The notes under the pieces were generated by a model. It was not told the DNA's origin and did no database searches. It was given only the letters and a program-made list of their open reading frames with translations. The position numbers and the translations under genes were made by a program. Positions 6,231 to 6,576 of a stretch of DNA of 6,576 nt are shown in pieces. Each line of letters begins with the position of its first letter. The stretch's first letter is position 1. The stretch lies in assembly GCA_021808205.1 (NCBI GenBank), contig JAKBCD010000110.1:1-6576 (forward strand). The letters are read 5' to 3'. The DNA is from Pseudomonadota bacterium. Its GTDB lineage: Bacteria; Pseudomonadota; Alphaproteobacteria; Acetobacterales; Acetobacteraceae.

Positions 6231-6576
6231 TCAACCAAACAGCGGCTTGCCGGTCATCGCGGCGGGCTGGGTCAGGCCCATAAGCTTCAAAATCGTCGGC
6301 GCGAGGTCCGCCAGCACGCCATCATGCAGTGCGATGCCCGCCGGTCCGCCGGCGATGAACACCGGCACAGGGTTGGTGGTGTGGGCGGTGTGCGGGCCCC
6401 CGGTTTCGGGGTCTCTCATCATCTCGCAATTGCCGTGGTCGGCGGTGACTAGCATGGCCCCACCCTGGGCATGAACGGCCGCCCAGATCTCGCCTAGCCC
6501 CGAATCCACCGTTTCCACCGCCTTGATGGCTGCACTGAGCACGCCGGTATGGCCCACCATGTCCGGATTGGCGAAA
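6231..6576 (-). CDS. gpmI: 2,3-bisphosphoglycerate-independent phosphoglycerate mutase, C-terminal 114 residues (5'-truncated by window edge)
   Basis: This is the C-terminal end of the cytosolic Mn-dependent enzyme that interconverts 3- and 2-phosphoglycerate in glycolysis and gluconeogenesis. Metal-binding motifs of the phosphatase domain are visible: FANPDMVGHTG at the left of the fragment (the Asp and His four residues apart), VTADHGN (Asp-His) and TAHTTNPVPV (His). These correspond to the known D403/H407, D444/H445 and H462 set of the Geobacillus enzyme. The ending LAPTILKLMGL and MTGKPLFG is typical of the family C-terminus, so the gene is complete at its 3' end. The stop codon TGA (6233-6231) directly abuts the GTG of the EnvC-like gene. 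The start and the phosphoserine-bearing N-terminal part lie beyond the right edge. Confidence 0.96.
   Translation of the reverse strand, partial: FANPDMVGHTGVLSAAIKAVETVDSGLGEIWAAVHAQGGAMLVTADHGNCEMMRDPETGGPHTAHTTNPVPVFIAGGPAGIALHDGVLADLAPTILKLMGLTQPAAMTGKPLFG

Noticed and set aside
1..6576. Search for a novel system such as defence, mobile element, CRISPR, RNA gene or secretion cluster
   Set aside because: Every stretch is covered by recognisable core genes or short gaps of under 100 bp. I saw no terminal inverted repeats, direct-repeat arrays, tRNA-like folds, transposase or phage genes.

Overview
The window is a compact run of seven genes, all on the minus strand, with high G+C third positions and almost no non-coding DNA. 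The largest gap between genes is about 95 bp. The ParE, RppH, CtpA and DUF3734-type patatin sequences are of alphaproteobacterial type. The order gpmI - envC-like - ctpA - rppH is one I associate with Alphaproteobacteria, perhaps Acetobacteraceae or relatives. That placement is a judgement from the protein sequences, not a database result.

In transcription order (high to low coordinate) the layout is: the 3' end of gpmI (6576-6231), an EnvC-like murein hydrolase activator (6230-5061), a CtpA/S41 carboxyl-terminal processing protease (4997-3624), an RppH-type Nudix hydrolase (3580-3104), a dienelactone hydrolase family protein (3069-2413), a patatin-like phospholipase with a DUF3734-type C-terminus (2317-1145), and the 5' part of parE, topoisomerase IV subunit B, which starts at a TTG codon (1078) and runs off the left edge.

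Spacings are 0, 63, 43, 34, 95 and 66 nt. Most genes have a clear purine-rich ribosome binding site, and I see no convincing rho-independent terminator. One polycistronic unit or a few nested ones is therefore plausible. Two products act in the periplasm on the cell wall (EnvC-like and CtpA). The others are cytosolic or membrane-peripheral: glycolysis, mRNA 5'-end processing, an alpha/beta hydrolase, lipid hydrolysis and chromosome decatenation. Apart from the EnvC/CtpA pair, the genes do not form an obvious single pathway.

I see no mobile elements, CRISPR arrays, RNA genes or defence genes. This looks like an ordinary core-genome region rather than an undescribed system. The points worth a second look are small: a stop codon directly followed by a GTG start at gpmI/envC, a degenerate LytM domain with a cysteine pair, a GC-rich hairpin between envC and ctpA, a TTG start for parE, and a proline-rich repeat in the CtpA tail.
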